A DNA stretch of 64,000 nucleotides from Hyphomicrobiales bacterium. Lineage in GTDB: Bacteria; Pseudomonadota; Alphaproteobacteria; Rhizobiales; Beijerinckiaceae. Under the pieces are notes generated by a model, which saw nothing but the letters and a program-made list of their open reading frames with translations, made no database searches and was not told the origin of the DNA. The stretch spans positions 54,122-118,121 of the forward strand of contig JAQGKD010000035.1 in assembly GCA_028290285.1 (NCBI GenBank). Direction: 5' to 3'. The position numbers and the translations under genes are program-made. Position 1 is the stretch's first letter, and every line of letters begins with the position of its first letter. Positions 12,500 to 21,967 of this stretch are shown here, piece by piece.

Positions 12500-13612
12500 A
12501 TGGCGACGCACAATCTTCTTCTCCTGCCCGGCGACGGGATCGGCCCGGAAGTCATGGCCGAGGTCGTCAAGGTGGCCGACTGGTTCGGCGCGCAGGGCAT
12601 CGCCAGCTTCGAAACGCAGACGGGCCTCGTCGGCGGCTGCGCCTATGACGCCCACGGGCAGGCGATCAGCGAATCCGACATGGCGCTCGCGATGGCTGCA
12701 GATGCGGTGATCTTCGGCGCAGTCGGCGGCCCGAAATGGGATGGCGTTCCCTACGATGTGCGTCCGGAGGCGGGCCTCCTGCGCCTGCGCAAGGACATGA
12801 AGCTGTTCGCCAACCTGCGCCCGGCCATCTGCTATCCGGCGCTGGCGGATGCCTCGTCGCTGAAGCGCGAGATCGTCGAGAACCTCGACATCATGATCGT
12901 GCGCGAACTGACGGGCGGCGTCTATTTCGGCGAGCCCAAGCAGATCATCGATCTCGGCAATGGGCAGAAGCGCGGCATCGATACGCAGGTCTACGACACC
13001 TACGAGATCGAGCGCATCGGCCGCGTCGCCTTCGAGCTGGCGCGCAAGCGCGGCAACAAGGTGACGTCTTCCGAGAAGCGCAACGTCATGAAGTCGGGCG
13101 TGCTCTGGAACGAAGTCATCACCGCCCTGCACAAGCGCGACTACGCCGATGTGGAACTGGAGCACCAGCTGGCCGATGCGCTCGGCATGCAACTCGTGCG
13201 CTGGCCCAAGCAGTTCGACGTGATCGTGACGGACAATCTGTTCGGCGACATGCTGTCGGATGTCGCGGCCATGCTCACGGGATCGCTGGGCATGCTGCCC
13301 TCCGCCTCGCTCGGCGAGGCTGATCCCAAGACCGGCAAGCGCAAGGCGCTCTATGAGCCCGTGCATGGCTCGGCGCCCGATATCGCCGGCCAGGGCATCG
13401 CCAATCCGATCGCGATGATCGGTTCATTCGGGATGGCGCTGCGCTATTCCTTTGGACTGGGCGATGCAGCCGACATGGTCGACAAGGCCATCGCCAACGT
13501 TCTGGCCTCAGGCTTGCGCACTAAGGACATTGCGACGCCGGGACAGGCGACTGTCGGGACGGTCGAGATGGGCAATGCCATCGTGGCCGCTCTGCAGACT
13601 CTTTCGGCCTGA
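12500..13612 (+). CDS. leuB: 3-isopropylmalate dehydrogenase
   Basis: [50 protein letters not shown] motifs. Confidence 0.97.
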   Translation: MATHNLLLLPGDGIGPEVMAEVVKVADWFGAQGIASFETQTGLVGGCAYDAHGQAISESDMALAMAADAVIFGAVGGPKWDGVPYDVRPEAGLLRLRKDMKLFANLRPAICYPALADASSLKREIVENLDIMIVRELTGGVYFGEPKQIIDLGNGQKRGIDTQVYDTYEIERIGRVAFELARKRGNKVTSSEKRNVMKSGVLWNEVITALHKRDYADVELEHQLADALGMQLVRWPKQFDVIVTDNLFGDMLSDVAAMLTGSLGMLPSASLGEADPKTGKRKALYEPVHGSAPDIAGQGIANPIAMIGSFGMALRYSFGLGDAADMVDKAIANVLASGLRTKDIATPGQATVGTVEMGNAIVAALQTLSA

Positions 13613-13617
13613 GGCAC

Positions 13618-13653
13618 AAAAAAAGCCGGCTGGTTTCCGCCAGCCGGCTTTTT
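13618..13653. terminator. Bidirectional terminator after leuB
   Basis: AAAAAGCCGGCTGG-TTTCCG-CCAGCCGGCTTTTT between convergent genes. Confidence 0.9.
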
Positions 13654-13667
13654 CCGAGCAGTTGAAA

Positions 13668-14021
13668 TCACGGCCCGCCGCGTCCCGTAGAAAATTCGAA
13701 CAGCGGCTGCGGGCGGCCCGGCGGGTCGAAGCGGCGGGGCAGAACGTCGCGTCCAAAGGAATCCGGCGCATAGGTCGCGTAGATCGGCAGGTTCAGGGTC
13801 GTGTTCGCGGTCATGTAATTGCTCATGCTTCCGACGGGGACGATCGGTCCGGGGTCGAGGAAGCTGCGGCGCTGGACGGTCAGCGGCGGCGCCAGCGGAC
13901 GGCGCGCCCTCTGCTGGGCTTCCGCAAGTGATGCGCAAAGGGTCAGCCCCGCCAGCGCGCCGGCGACCCAAGCCATGCGTTTGAAACCTGTCTGGCCTTG
14001 AAGTCTCGAAAATCCCGCCAT
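13668..14021 (-). CDS. Small exported hypothetical protein
   Basis: Signal peptide ending ...CASLAEAQQ; convergent with leuB. Confidence 0.65.
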   Translation of the reverse strand: MAGFSRLQGQTGFKRMAWVAGALAGLTLCASLAEAQQRARRPLAPPLTVQRRSFLDPGPIVPVGSMSNYMTANTTLNLPIYATYAPDSFGRDVLPRRFDPPGRPQPLFEFSTGRGGP

Positions 14022-14106
14022 GCTGATTCCCCTTTGTCAGGTCGCTTACGGGATAACGCGCACGGCGACGTTTGGTTGATTGTTCTTTCGTATGGTCGAG
14101 CTCGCC

Positions 14107-15294
14107 TCACCGGACCGAGGCAATCCTGCCTCGCAGCTCCAGTCGGGTGGCTGGAATGATTGCCGAGCGCATTGCCCCACCACGTCCGCATTCGCGCCGC
14201 CGGCCCGCTTCGGCCAACGCGAAGAACGAGCCTGTCGCGCGGTCCCGTCCCGACGAAACGAGGTCTATGCGATCTATCATGCAGGACAGCGCTCCGCGGT
14301 CGATGCGCCTGTTCGGCGCCTCACATGCCAGGCCTTCGATGCGCACGCCCGGGTTGTTGGCGGCCAGCTGAAAGGCGAGGCAATCGAGGGCGCCGCGCTT
14401 GCTTCCGGGGGATCCCAGAACCACGTCAGCGACGGCGAACGCCCCGAAACGCGTCGGCAAAGGCGTCGCCTTCCCGCTGCGCAGGACGACAGTCCGGGAC
14501 AGTGCCGCCTGCCGCTCCAGAGCGGTGTCGAGGCCGCCCCCAAAGGGCGGTCCCCCTTCCGTTGCGATGGTGAGGTGAAGCCAGGGGCGATCCTCGCCAC
14601 GATGGGTGCCGAATGTCAGGGTATCGCTGCGGCCGGGACCGTCCTGGTCGCGGCTTGCAGCATAGCCTGTCGCGTCCGGGCCGAGATCGGGGTGGTCGAG
14701 GGAATAGATGCGGGCGGGCCGATTGATGGATGCCCAGACATGGCCCGGCGCTGTCCGCCCGGGCTCATCGATACGCCCGTCGGATGCGCCCGCGAGGATC
14801 GGCACCATTGCCACGCCGACGAAGAGCATGCCGCCGCTCGCGCCGAGGCTCGTTGCGGGCCAGCGCCGCGCCACGCGCCAGCATAACCGGCCGAGGTACC
14901 GGAGGATGCCAAGGGCGATCCACAGGAGGAAAGCTGTCGCACGCGCCAGCAGCCGGAAGGCAGGCATCGCCGGTCGCATCGAGGCGCAGCCCGCACGATG
15001 GGCGGCGTTCAAATGCGCGCGAGCGCTGCGCCAGATCCAGCCCGCATGGGCCCAAAGGCGATCCCGCCGGCGTGCAGGGACGACGGGCGTCGCCAGGGCA
15101 GCCGTTTCGACCGACGTTTCTTCAACAAAAACGGTCCCCAGCAGGCGCGGTTCGAGCGGCTTCGGCAAAGCCTGTTGAAAGGCTTCGGTGAAGCGCCGCG
15201 CCCCAGTGGCGACGGACGGGCGCCCCTCGTTCGTGACGAACTCAAACGCCGGCAGGCCCGCGCGCGGGCTCCCAGGAAAGCTGATGTCGGACAT
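14107..15294 (-). CDS. Hypothetical membrane protein with Cys-containing C-terminal domain
   Basis: 395-aa ORF with central hydrophobic segments (LLARATAFLLWIALGILRYLG; SLGASGGMLFVGVAMVPILAG); no recognised family. Confidence 0.65.
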   Translation of the reverse strand: MSDISFPGSPRAGLPAFEFVTNEGRPSVATGARRFTEAFQQALPKPLEPRLLGTVFVEETSVETAALATPVVPARRRDRLWAHAGWIWRSARAHLNAAHRAGCASMRPAMPAFRLLARATAFLLWIALGILRYLGRLCWRVARRWPATSLGASGGMLFVGVAMVPILAGASDGRIDEPGRTAPGHVWASINRPARIYSLDHPDLGPDATGYAASRDQDGPGRSDTLTFGTHRGEDRPWLHLTIATEGGPPFGGGLDTALERQAALSRTVVLRSGKATPLPTRFGAFAVADVVLGSPGSKRGALDCLAFQLAANNPGVRIEGLACEAPNRRIDRGALSCMIDRIDLVSSGRDRATGSFFALAEAGRRRECGRGGAMRSAIIPATRLELRGRIASVR

Positions 15295-15709
15295 AAAGTC
15301 ACTGCGGTCAAAATGAGGGGGTGTTCTGCAATCCCTACAATTTGCGCCCAGGAGTTTGGCTGCTAGTTACCACGCGGAAACAAGCTGTAAACATGGGTAA
15401 CGCGGGGTTATTGCGGGCTTCGACCGGGCTCGCCGCAGCGGGCGAGCGATTGACATTGCTGTCGTGCCCGTGTTTTGAAATGCGCTGACGGTCCCCCGGG
15501 GACCGGGGTCCCCAAGCGGACCGGGAGCTTTGCGCCATGGCCTTGCGATCGATCGTTTCGACGACGTGCAAACGGCTCGCCACCCCTGGTGGCGGCACGG
15601 CCTGAGACACGCCCGTCGTCCCGCTCTCCTCCGCGGGTGCGGAGCGGAGACCGCATGATGCGGACGGCGGGGGAGAGGGCTTCAGTTCACGAACACGGGA
15701 TGTGAGAAG

Positions 15710-16738
15710 ATGGGTTACAAGGTCGCCGTTGTCGGCGCCACGGGTAACGTGGGCCGCGAAATGCTCGATATCCTGGCCGAACGCAAGTTCCCGGCCGACG
15801 AGGTCGTGGCGCTCGCTTCCAGCCGCTCGCTGGGCACCGAGGTCTCCTACGGAGACAAGGTCCTCAAGTGCAAGGTGCTCGACAATTACGACTTCTCGGG
15901 CACGGATATCTGCCTGATGTCGGCGGGAGGCGAGGTCTCCAAGGTCTGGTCGCCCAAGATCGGCGCGCAGGGCTGCGTCGTCATCGACAATTCCTCGGTC
16001 TGGCGCATGGACTCCGAAGTGCCGCTGATCGTGCCGGAAGTGAATGCCGATGCGATCGTCGGCTTCCGCAAGAAGATGATCATCGCCAATCCGAATTGCT
16101 CGACCGCGCAGCTCGTGGTCGCGCTGAAGCCTCTGCATGACGCCTTTGTCGTCAAGCGCGTCGTCGTCTCGACCTACCAGTCTGTGTCGGGCGCGGGCAA
16201 GGAAGGCATGGACGAGTTGTTCTCGCAGACGCGGGCCGTCTTCGTGTCCGATTCAGTCGAGGGCAAGAAGTTCCCCAAGCGCATCGCCTTCAACCTCATT
16301 CCCCAGATCGACGTCTTCATGGAAGACGGCTTTACGAAGGAAGAGTGGAAGATGATGGCCGAGACCAAGAAGATTCTCGACCCGAAGATCAAGCTGACCG
16401 CGACCTGCGTGCGCGTGCCGGTGTTCATCTCGCATTCGGAATCGGTCAACGTGGAATTCGAGAAGCCGGTCACGGCGGACGAAGCCCGCGAGATCCTGCG
16501 CGAGGCGCCCGGCATTCTCGTCATCGACAAGCACGAGCCGGGTGGCTACATCACCCCGCATGAGGCGGCAGGCGAAGACGCGACCTATATTTCGCGCATT
16601 CGCGAAGATGCGACCGTCGAGAACGGCCTGGCCTTCTGGTGCGTGTCTGACAACCTGCGCAAGGGCGCGGCGCTGAATGCGATCCAGATCGCCGAAGTGC
16701 TGATCAACCGCAAGCTGATCTCGCCCAAGGCGGCGTAA
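15710..16738 (+). CDS. asd: Aspartate-semialdehyde dehydrogenase
   Basis: VVGATGNVGREML, IIANPNCSTAQLV, VSTYQSVSGAGKEGMDEL motifs. Confidence 0.97.
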   Translation: MGYKVAVVGATGNVGREMLDILAERKFPADEVVALASSRSLGTEVSYGDKVLKCKVLDNYDFSGTDICLMSAGGEVSKVWSPKIGAQGCVVIDNSSVWRMDSEVPLIVPEVNADAIVGFRKKMIIANPNCSTAQLVVALKPLHDAFVVKRVVVSTYQSVSGAGKEGMDELFSQTRAVFVSDSVEGKKFPKRIAFNLIPQIDVFMEDGFTKEEWKMMAETKKILDPKIKLTATCVRVPVFISHSESVNVEFEKPVTADEAREILREAPGILVIDKHEPGGYITPHEAAGEDATYISRIREDATVENGLAFWCVSDNLRKGAALNAIQIAEVLINRKLISPKAA

Positions 16739-16755
16739 GGGGCAGACCCTTACGC
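16733..16755. terminator. Hairpin overlapping the asd stop codon
   Basis: GCGTAAGGG-GCAGA-CCCTTACGC, 9-bp perfect stem. Confidence 0.5.
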
Positions 16756-16781
16756 GGCGCAAGGGGCAGACCCTTACGCGG
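16737..16781. repeat. Tandem duplication of AAGGGGCAGACCCTTACGCGG, 24-bp period
   Basis: Identical 21-mers at 16737-16757 and 16761-16781. Confidence 0.95.
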
Positions 16782-17766
16782 GAACGTCGAACACCTCTCC
16801 GGGGCGGAAGACGCGGAATTTTTCCGCTGCGTGTCCGCCCCTTTCGAGCGCCGCCGCCAGCGCGAGTGGCGGCTCGTCCAGCGCCTCGTTGGTGAGCTGG
16901 AACGTGCCCCAATGATGTGCCATGGCGTGCCGCGCGCCGATAATTTCAAGAATGCGCAGGGATTCTGCAGGGTCCACATGCTGGTCGGCCATGAACCAGC
17001 GCGGCTCGTAGGCCCCGATGGGCAGGATCGCGAGGCGGAACTCGCCGTGCTTTTCGCGTGCGGCGTGAAACAGCCCGCCGTCCGCAAAGCCCGTATCGGC
17101 GATGTGATAGATCGAGCCTGCGGGTGTTTCGATCACGAATGCGCACCAGAGCGCCATTCGCTTGTCGAGAACGCCGCGTGCGGACCAATGGTAGGACGGC
17201 TCCAGATGCACCGCCACGCCGGGCGCGATCTCGACCCGTGCGTCCCAATCGTGCGGCTCGGCGCGGATTGCTGTGTCGTGGGCACGCATGATCGTGTCGT
17301 TGCCCAGCGGCGTGACGACCCGGCTGGGGCGGTTGGCGGCGAGCCACGACAGCATCTTCAGATCGAGATGGTCGTAGTGGTTGTGCGAGACCAGCACGGC
17401 GTCGAGATGCGGCAGATCCTCGCGCGGGATGCCCGGTGCGTTGACGCGCTTGGGGCCGGCGAAGGAGAAGGGGCTCGCACGTTCCGCCCAGACCGGGTCG
17501 ATCAGCAGGTTCACGCCCTGCGTCTGGATGAGGAGGGTGGCGTGCCCGACGTAGGACACGCGGAGAGCGTCACCGTGAACGCGAGCGGGAGGCCGGTCTT
17601 GCGCGGGGCCGGGAAAGCTCTCGGGCCATCTGGCGCGGGCTTCGCCGAACGACCATTTCAGCAGGTCGAGCGGGCTCTTGTCGCGGATGTGGCCGGGGAC
17701 GAAGAAACGCTTGCCGTCGTAATGGTCGGAGGCCGGGCCGTCGTAATAGGGATTCTTGCGTGGCAT
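16774..17766 (-). CDS. MBL-fold metallo-hydrolase (NAPE-PLD/UlaG-like)
   Basis: MPRKNPYYDGP..., SHNHYDHLD metal-binding motif, YHIADTGFADG, AHHWGTF. Confidence 0.88.
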   Translation of the reverse strand: MPRKNPYYDGPASDHYDGKRFFVPGHIRDKSPLDLLKWSFGEARARWPESFPGPAQDRPPARVHGDALRVSYVGHATLLIQTQGVNLLIDPVWAERASPFSFAGPKRVNAPGIPREDLPHLDAVLVSHNHYDHLDLKMLSWLAANRPSRVVTPLGNDTIMRAHDTAIRAEPHDWDARVEIAPGVAVHLEPSYHWSARGVLDKRMALWCAFVIETPAGSIYHIADTGFADGGLFHAAREKHGEFRLAILPIGAYEPRWFMADQHVDPAESLRILEIIGARHAMAHHWGTFQLTNEALDEPPLALAAALERGGHAAEKFRVFRPGEVFDVPA

Positions 17767-17933
17767 GAAGGCTCCGGTGAGGGCGGCTCACGAAAACGAA
17801 TTTGGGGAACAGCCCTGAAACTATGTCGAATCGGGCGCTGCGCAAGGGCCGGGCTGCCGCGCAGGTTGACGGACGGGCCCGCTCCTTTTAGAAGAGCCTC
17901 ATCTTCGTCACTCTGACGACCCGATCCGCCGCC

Positions 17934-17988
17934 CAGCCCTCGAGGCTGGAGGCCCACGTCCGGCAGCGCGATGCGCCCCCGGGCGCAT
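17934..17988 (+). ncRNA. Structured leader candidate upstream of ffh
   Basis: Hairpins CAGCC-CTCGA-GGCTG (17934-17948) and ATGCGCCC-CC-GGGCGCAT (17971-17988) within the 275-bp gap before ffh. Confidence 0.35.
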
Positions 17989-18041
17989 TCCCCTTTGGGA
18001 TCAGGCCGCCATAGGACGATGCAACCGAGGATGGACCCCGC

Positions 18042-19601
18042 ATGTTCGAAGGCCTGAGCGAAAAGCTCTCCGGCATATTCGACGCGCTGACACGGCGCGG
18101 CGCGCTGAGCGAAGAGGACGTGAACACCGCGCTGCGCGAGGTGCGTCGCGCCTTGCTCGAAGCCGATGTTGCGCTCGAGGTCGTGCGCGCGTTCACCGAC
18201 AAGGTGCGGGCCCGCGCGGTCGGCGCCAATGTCGTGAAGTCGGTCACGCCGGGCCAGATGGTCGTCAAGATCGTCAATGACGTGCTCATAGACACGCTCG
18301 GCGAGACCAGCGATCCCATCAATCTCGATGCCGCCCCGCCCGTCGCAATCATGATGGTCGGCTTGCAGGGCGCCGGTAAGACCACGACCGCCGCCAAGAT
18401 CGCCAAGCGCCTTCGTGATCGCGAGAAGCGCCGCGTGCTGATGGCCTCGCTCGACGTGAAGCGTCCGGCGGCGCAGGAACAGCTCGCCGTACTCGGCCGC
18501 CAGATCGGCATCGACACGCTGCCGATCATCGCGGGCCAGACGCCGGTGCAGATCGCACGCCGCGCCGAAGAGACCGCGCGCCTGCAGGGCTTCGACGTCG
18601 TCATCCTCGACACAGCCGGCCGCACGCATATCGACGAGCCGCTGATGGCCGAGATGGCCGAGATCAAGGCGGCCACGAACCCGCACGAAATCCTGCTCGT
18701 CGCCGACAGCCTGACCGGCCAGGACGCCGTCAATCTGGCGCGCAATTTCGACGAGCGCGTAGGCATCACCGGCATCGTGCTGACGCGCGTCGACGGCGAC
18801 GGGCGGGGCGGCGCCGCGCTCTCCATGCGCGCGGTCACCGGCAAGCCGATCAAGCTCATCGGTACGGGTGAGAAGGTCGACGATCTCGAGGAATTCCATC
18901 CGCAGCGGATCGCCAACCGCATTCTGGGCATGGGCGACATCGTCTCGCTCGTCGAGAAGGCGGCGCAGTCGATCGACGCGGAGAAGGCCCAGCGCATCGC
19001 CGACAAGATGCGCAAGGGCAAGTTCGATCTGGACGACCTGTCCGAGCAGCTGGCTCAGGTCGAGAAGATCGGCGGCCTCGGCGGCATCATGGGCATGCTG
19101 CCCGGCATGGCCAAGATGAAGGACCAGCTGGCGGCCGCCAATCTCGACGACAAGGTCATCAAGCGCCAGCGTGCGATCATCTCGTCGATGACAGCGCAGG
19201 AGCGCCGTAACCCCGACATCCTCAAGGCCTCGCGCAAGAAGCGCATCGCGGCGGGCTCGGGTACGAGCGTCGAACTCGTCAATCGCCTGCTCAAGCAGCA
19301 TCGGCAGATGGCCGACATGATGAAGGCCATGGGCGGCGCCAACAAGCGCGGGCCGATGGGCAAGATGGCGCAGATGTTCGGCCTGGGTGGAGGCGGCATG
19401 CCGCAGCCGACGCCCGAACAGATCGAGGCGATGCAGAAGCAGATGGGAGGCTCGATGCCCGCCATGCCGAAGCTGCCGGATTCGCCTCCGCCCGGCGCCT
19501 TCGCGCCCAAGCCGGGCCTGCCCGGGCTTCCGGGGCTCGGCGCCAAATTTCCGGGGCTTCCGGGCCTCTCAGGTTTCAACCCGTTGGGGAAGAAGAAGTG
19601 A
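18042..19601 (+). CDS. ffh: Signal recognition particle protein Ffh
   Basis: GLQGAGKTTTAAKIAKRL, DTAGRTHID, TRVDGDGRGGAAL, Met-rich M domain. Confidence 0.97.
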   Translation: MFEGLSEKLSGIFDALTRRGALSEEDVNTALREVRRALLEADVALEVVRAFTDKVRARAVGANVVKSVTPGQMVVKIVNDVLIDTLGETSDPINLDAAPPVAIMMVGLQGAGKTTTAAKIAKRLRDREKRRVLMASLDVKRPAAQEQLAVLGRQIGIDTLPIIAGQTPVQIARRAEETARLQGFDVVILDTAGRTHIDEPLMAEMAEIKAATNPHEILLVADSLTGQDAVNLARNFDERVGITGIVLTRVDGDGRGGAALSMRAVTGKPIKLIGTGEKVDDLEEFHPQRIANRILGMGDIVSLVEKAAQSIDAEKAQRIADKMRKGKFDLDDLSEQLAQVEKIGGLGGIMGMLPGMAKMKDQLAAANLDDKVIKRQRAIISSMTAQERRNPDILKASRKKRIAAGSGTSVELVNRLLKQHRQMADMMKAMGGANKRGPMGKMAQMFGLGGGGMPQPTPEQIEAMQKQMGGSMPAMPKLPDSPPPGAFAPKPGLPGLPGLGAKFPGLPGLSGFNPLGKKK

Positions 19602-19858
19602 TCCCGATGGAAATGAAAGTGAACATGTTCGAGGTGTTCAAGAGCATCAAGGTGCAACTGGATTCCGCGAATATCTACTACGACACGAAGGCGTATCGGG
19701 ACGATGCGTTTTCGTTCCTCGTGCATGTGCCCGGTGAATACTGGGAAATCGACGTGCGCGAGGACGGTTCAGTCGATGTCGAGGTCTTCAAGTCCGAAGG
19801 CATGCGAGACGACCCCTGGGCCGCGATCGAGCAATTGGTTGAAGACCATACCGGCTGA
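19598..19858 (+). CDS. Small conserved-looking hypothetical protein between ffh and rpsP
   Basis: GTG start overlaps the ffh stop by 4 nt (alternative ATG at 19607); 28 bp gap after its stop before the rpsP ORF. Confidence 0.75.
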   Translation: MIPMEMKVNMFEVFKSIKVQLDSANIYYDTKAYRDDAFSFLVHVPGEYWEIDVREDGSVDVEVFKSEGMRDDPWAAIEQLVEDHTG

Positions 19859-19889
19859 AAACTGAAACGAACTCCCGAAAGGAAACATC

Positions 19890-20255
19890 ATGTCCCTCAA
19901 GATCCGTCTGTCGCGCGGTGGCGCCAAGAAGCGCCCCTTCTACCGTATCGTCGTCGCCGACTCGCGCATGCCGCGCGACGGCCGTTTCATCGAGCGCCTC
20001 GGCACGTTCGATCCCCTGAAGGCCAAGGATGACGCAGCACGCCTCGTGCTCGACGTCGAGAAGGCCAAGGACTGGATTACGAAGGGCGCCCAGCCGACCG
20101 ACCGCGTGTCGCGTCTGCTCGACTCCGTCGGCGCGCTGAAGCGCGAAGCCCGCGTCAACCCCGAGAAGGCGAAGCCGAAGAAGAAGGCGCAGGAGCGCCT
20201 GGCGACCGCGGCAGCAGCCGAAGCCGCTGCAGCCGCCGCTTCCGCCGCCGAGTAA
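19890..20255 (+). CDS. rpsP: 30S ribosomal protein S16
   Basis: [39 protein letters not shown]. Confidence 0.98.
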   Translation: MSLKIRLSRGGAKKRPFYRIVVADSRMPRDGRFIERLGTFDPLKAKDDAARLVLDVEKAKDWITKGAQPTDRVSRLLDSVGALKREARVNPEKAKPKKKAQERLATAAAAEAAAAAASAAE

Positions 20256-20327
20256 TATCGGAGCGCCGCTTTTCCCGGTGGGAGGAGCGGGCGCGACGTG
20301 TCCAAAGCCGGACACTCACGTTGTTGC

Positions 20328-20410
20328 CGTCATTGCGAGCGGAGCGAAGCCATCCAGAGCGGTCTCGCGACTCCTGGGTTGCTTCGTCGCTCACGCTCCT
20401 CGCAATGACG
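20328..20410. repeat. Dispersed palindromic repeat, copy 1
   Basis: CGTCATTGCGAGCGGAGCGAAGC...GCTTCGTCGCTCACGCTCCTCGCAATGACG; related copy at 60112-60192. Confidence 0.9.
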
Positions 20411-20434
20411 GGGCTACCCGGAAGGAGCGCAACC

Positions 20435-20554
20435 CTTCTCCCAGTGGGAGAAGGTGGCTGCAGCGCAGCCGGATGAGGGGTTTCGACCCCGCCGGACAAA
20501 GCTCGTAACCCCTCATCAGTCGGCTCCGCCGACAGCTTCTCCCACCGGGAGAAG
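20435..20554. repeat. Second palindromic repeat with 48-nt imperfect arms, each containing its own hairpin
   Basis: CTTCTCCCAGTGGGAGAAGGTGGCTGCAGCGCAGCCGGATGAGGGGTT and inverted AACCCCTCATCAGTCGGCTCCGCCGACAGCTTCTCCCACCGGGAGAAG. Confidence 0.9.
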
Positions 20555-20627
20555 CGGGTCCCGCGCTTTTCAGTATGATCGTGGTAGACGACGGCGACGC
20601 GTTCGCTTTCAATTCCGGAGAATTGCA

Positions 20628-21173
20628 ATGCCGCAGAAACGTATTCTCGTCGGCATTTTCGGCGCACCGCATGGCGTGCGCGGGGAACTCCGGCTCAAAT
20701 CCTATACCGCCGATCCCATGACCATCGCGAGCTATGACGGGCTCACCGACGAGACCGGGACGCGCGCGTTCAAGATCGTGGCCGCGCGGCCCGTGAAGGA
20801 CGATTTGCTCGTCGTGCGGGTCGCCGGCGTCGCCGACCGCACCGCGGCCGAGAAACTCACCAATGTCGCGCTGAGCGTGGAGCGGGATTCTCTCCCGCCT
20901 GCCGAGGAAGACGAATTCTATCATGCCGATCTGCTCGGCCTGCGCGTCGAGACGCAGGACGGCGCCGTGCTCGGGACGATCGCCACTGTGCTGAATTTCG
21001 GCGCGGGCGATATTCTGGACGTGCGCCCGCCGGCGGGTGAAAACATTCTGCTGCCCTTCACCCGTGCGGTGGTCCCGGTGATCGATCTCGCGGGTGGCCG
21101 TGTCGTCGTGACGCCGCCCGCTGAAGTCGTCGTGAACGAAGAGGATGCGGCGCAGGATTCGGGAGAGGCCTGA
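20628..21173 (+). CDS. rimM: Ribosome maturation factor RimM
   Basis: [44 protein letters not shown]; start placed at MPQKRILVG. Confidence 0.95.
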   Translation: MPQKRILVGIFGAPHGVRGELRLKSYTADPMTIASYDGLTDETGTRAFKIVAARPVKDDLLVVRVAGVADRTAAEKLTNVALSVERDSLPPAEEDEFYHADLLGLRVETQDGAVLGTIATVLNFGAGDILDVRPPAGENILLPFTRAVVPVIDLAGGRVVVTPPAEVVVNEEDAAQDSGEA

Positions 21174-21850
21174 TGTGGTCTGCCACCGTCTTCACGCTCT
21201 ATCCCGAGATGTTCCCGGGGCCCGCGGGCATGTCGCTTTCAGGCGATGCGCTCGCGCGCGGCATCTGGTCCCTCGAGACCCAGAACATTCGCGAACAGGG
21301 GCTCGGTCGTCATCGCGCCGTCGATGACACGCCTGCGGGCGGTGGCCCGGGCATGGTCATCCGCGCCGATGTGCTCGCTGCTTCACTCGATGCGCATCTT
21401 GCGGCCGAGGATCTGCGCCCGCGCCTTCTGATGAGCCCGCGCGGTGCGCCGCTCACGCAGGCGCGCGTGCGCTCCCTGTCGACTGGCCCCGGCGTCGTGG
21501 TCATCTGCGGGCGATTCGAGGGCGTGGACGAGCGCGTGATCGCCGGACGCCAGCTCGAAGAGGTTTCCATCGGCGATTACGTGCTGTCGGGCGGCGAGAT
21601 CGCCTCCCTCGTCCTGCTCGACGCCTGCGTGCGGCTGCTGCCGGGCGTGATGGGCAAGACCGATTCGGGCTCCGAGGAAAGCTTCGAGAACGGGCTGCTG
21701 GAATATCCGCAATATACGCGGCCCCGCGAGTGGGAGGGCCGTTCCATCCCGGAGATTCTCCTGTCCGGCGATCACGCAAAAATCGCCAAATGGCGACATG
21801 AGCAATCCGTGCGGCTGACGCGCGAGCGACGGCCCGACCTGCTGCCCTGA
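21173..21850 (+). CDS. trmD: tRNA (guanine-N1)-methyltransferase
   Basis: [44 protein letters not shown]. Confidence 0.97.
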   Translation: MWSATVFTLYPEMFPGPAGMSLSGDALARGIWSLETQNIREQGLGRHRAVDDTPAGGGPGMVIRADVLAASLDAHLAAEDLRPRLLMSPRGAPLTQARVRSLSTGPGVVVICGRFEGVDERVIAGRQLEEVSIGDYVLSGGEIASLVLLDACVRLLPGVMGKTDSGSEESFENGLLEYPQYTRPREWEGRSIPEILLSGDHAKIAKWRHEQSVRLTRERRPDLLP

Positions 21851-21967
21851 GGCGGCTTTCCACAGAGGCGGCATCGACAAGGGGCCGTGCCTCGTGTATA
21901 GGCCCGCTTCCAACTCAAAACAGCGTTCCGAAAACGCACGCTCAAAAGAGCGAAACGGAGAGACCGA

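Noticed and set aside
17767-18041. Possible 4.5S/SRP RNA next to ffh
   Set aside because: The conserved GGAAG-type SRP RNA core (e.g. CAGGUCCGGAAGGAAGCAGC) is not visible
17658-19301. 547-aa minus-strand ORF opposite ffh
   Set aside because: Antisense shadow; the overlapped genes ffh and MBL hydrolase are well supported
20328-20554. CRISPR array
   Set aside because: These are palindromes of two different types, not regularly spaced identical direct repeats with spacers
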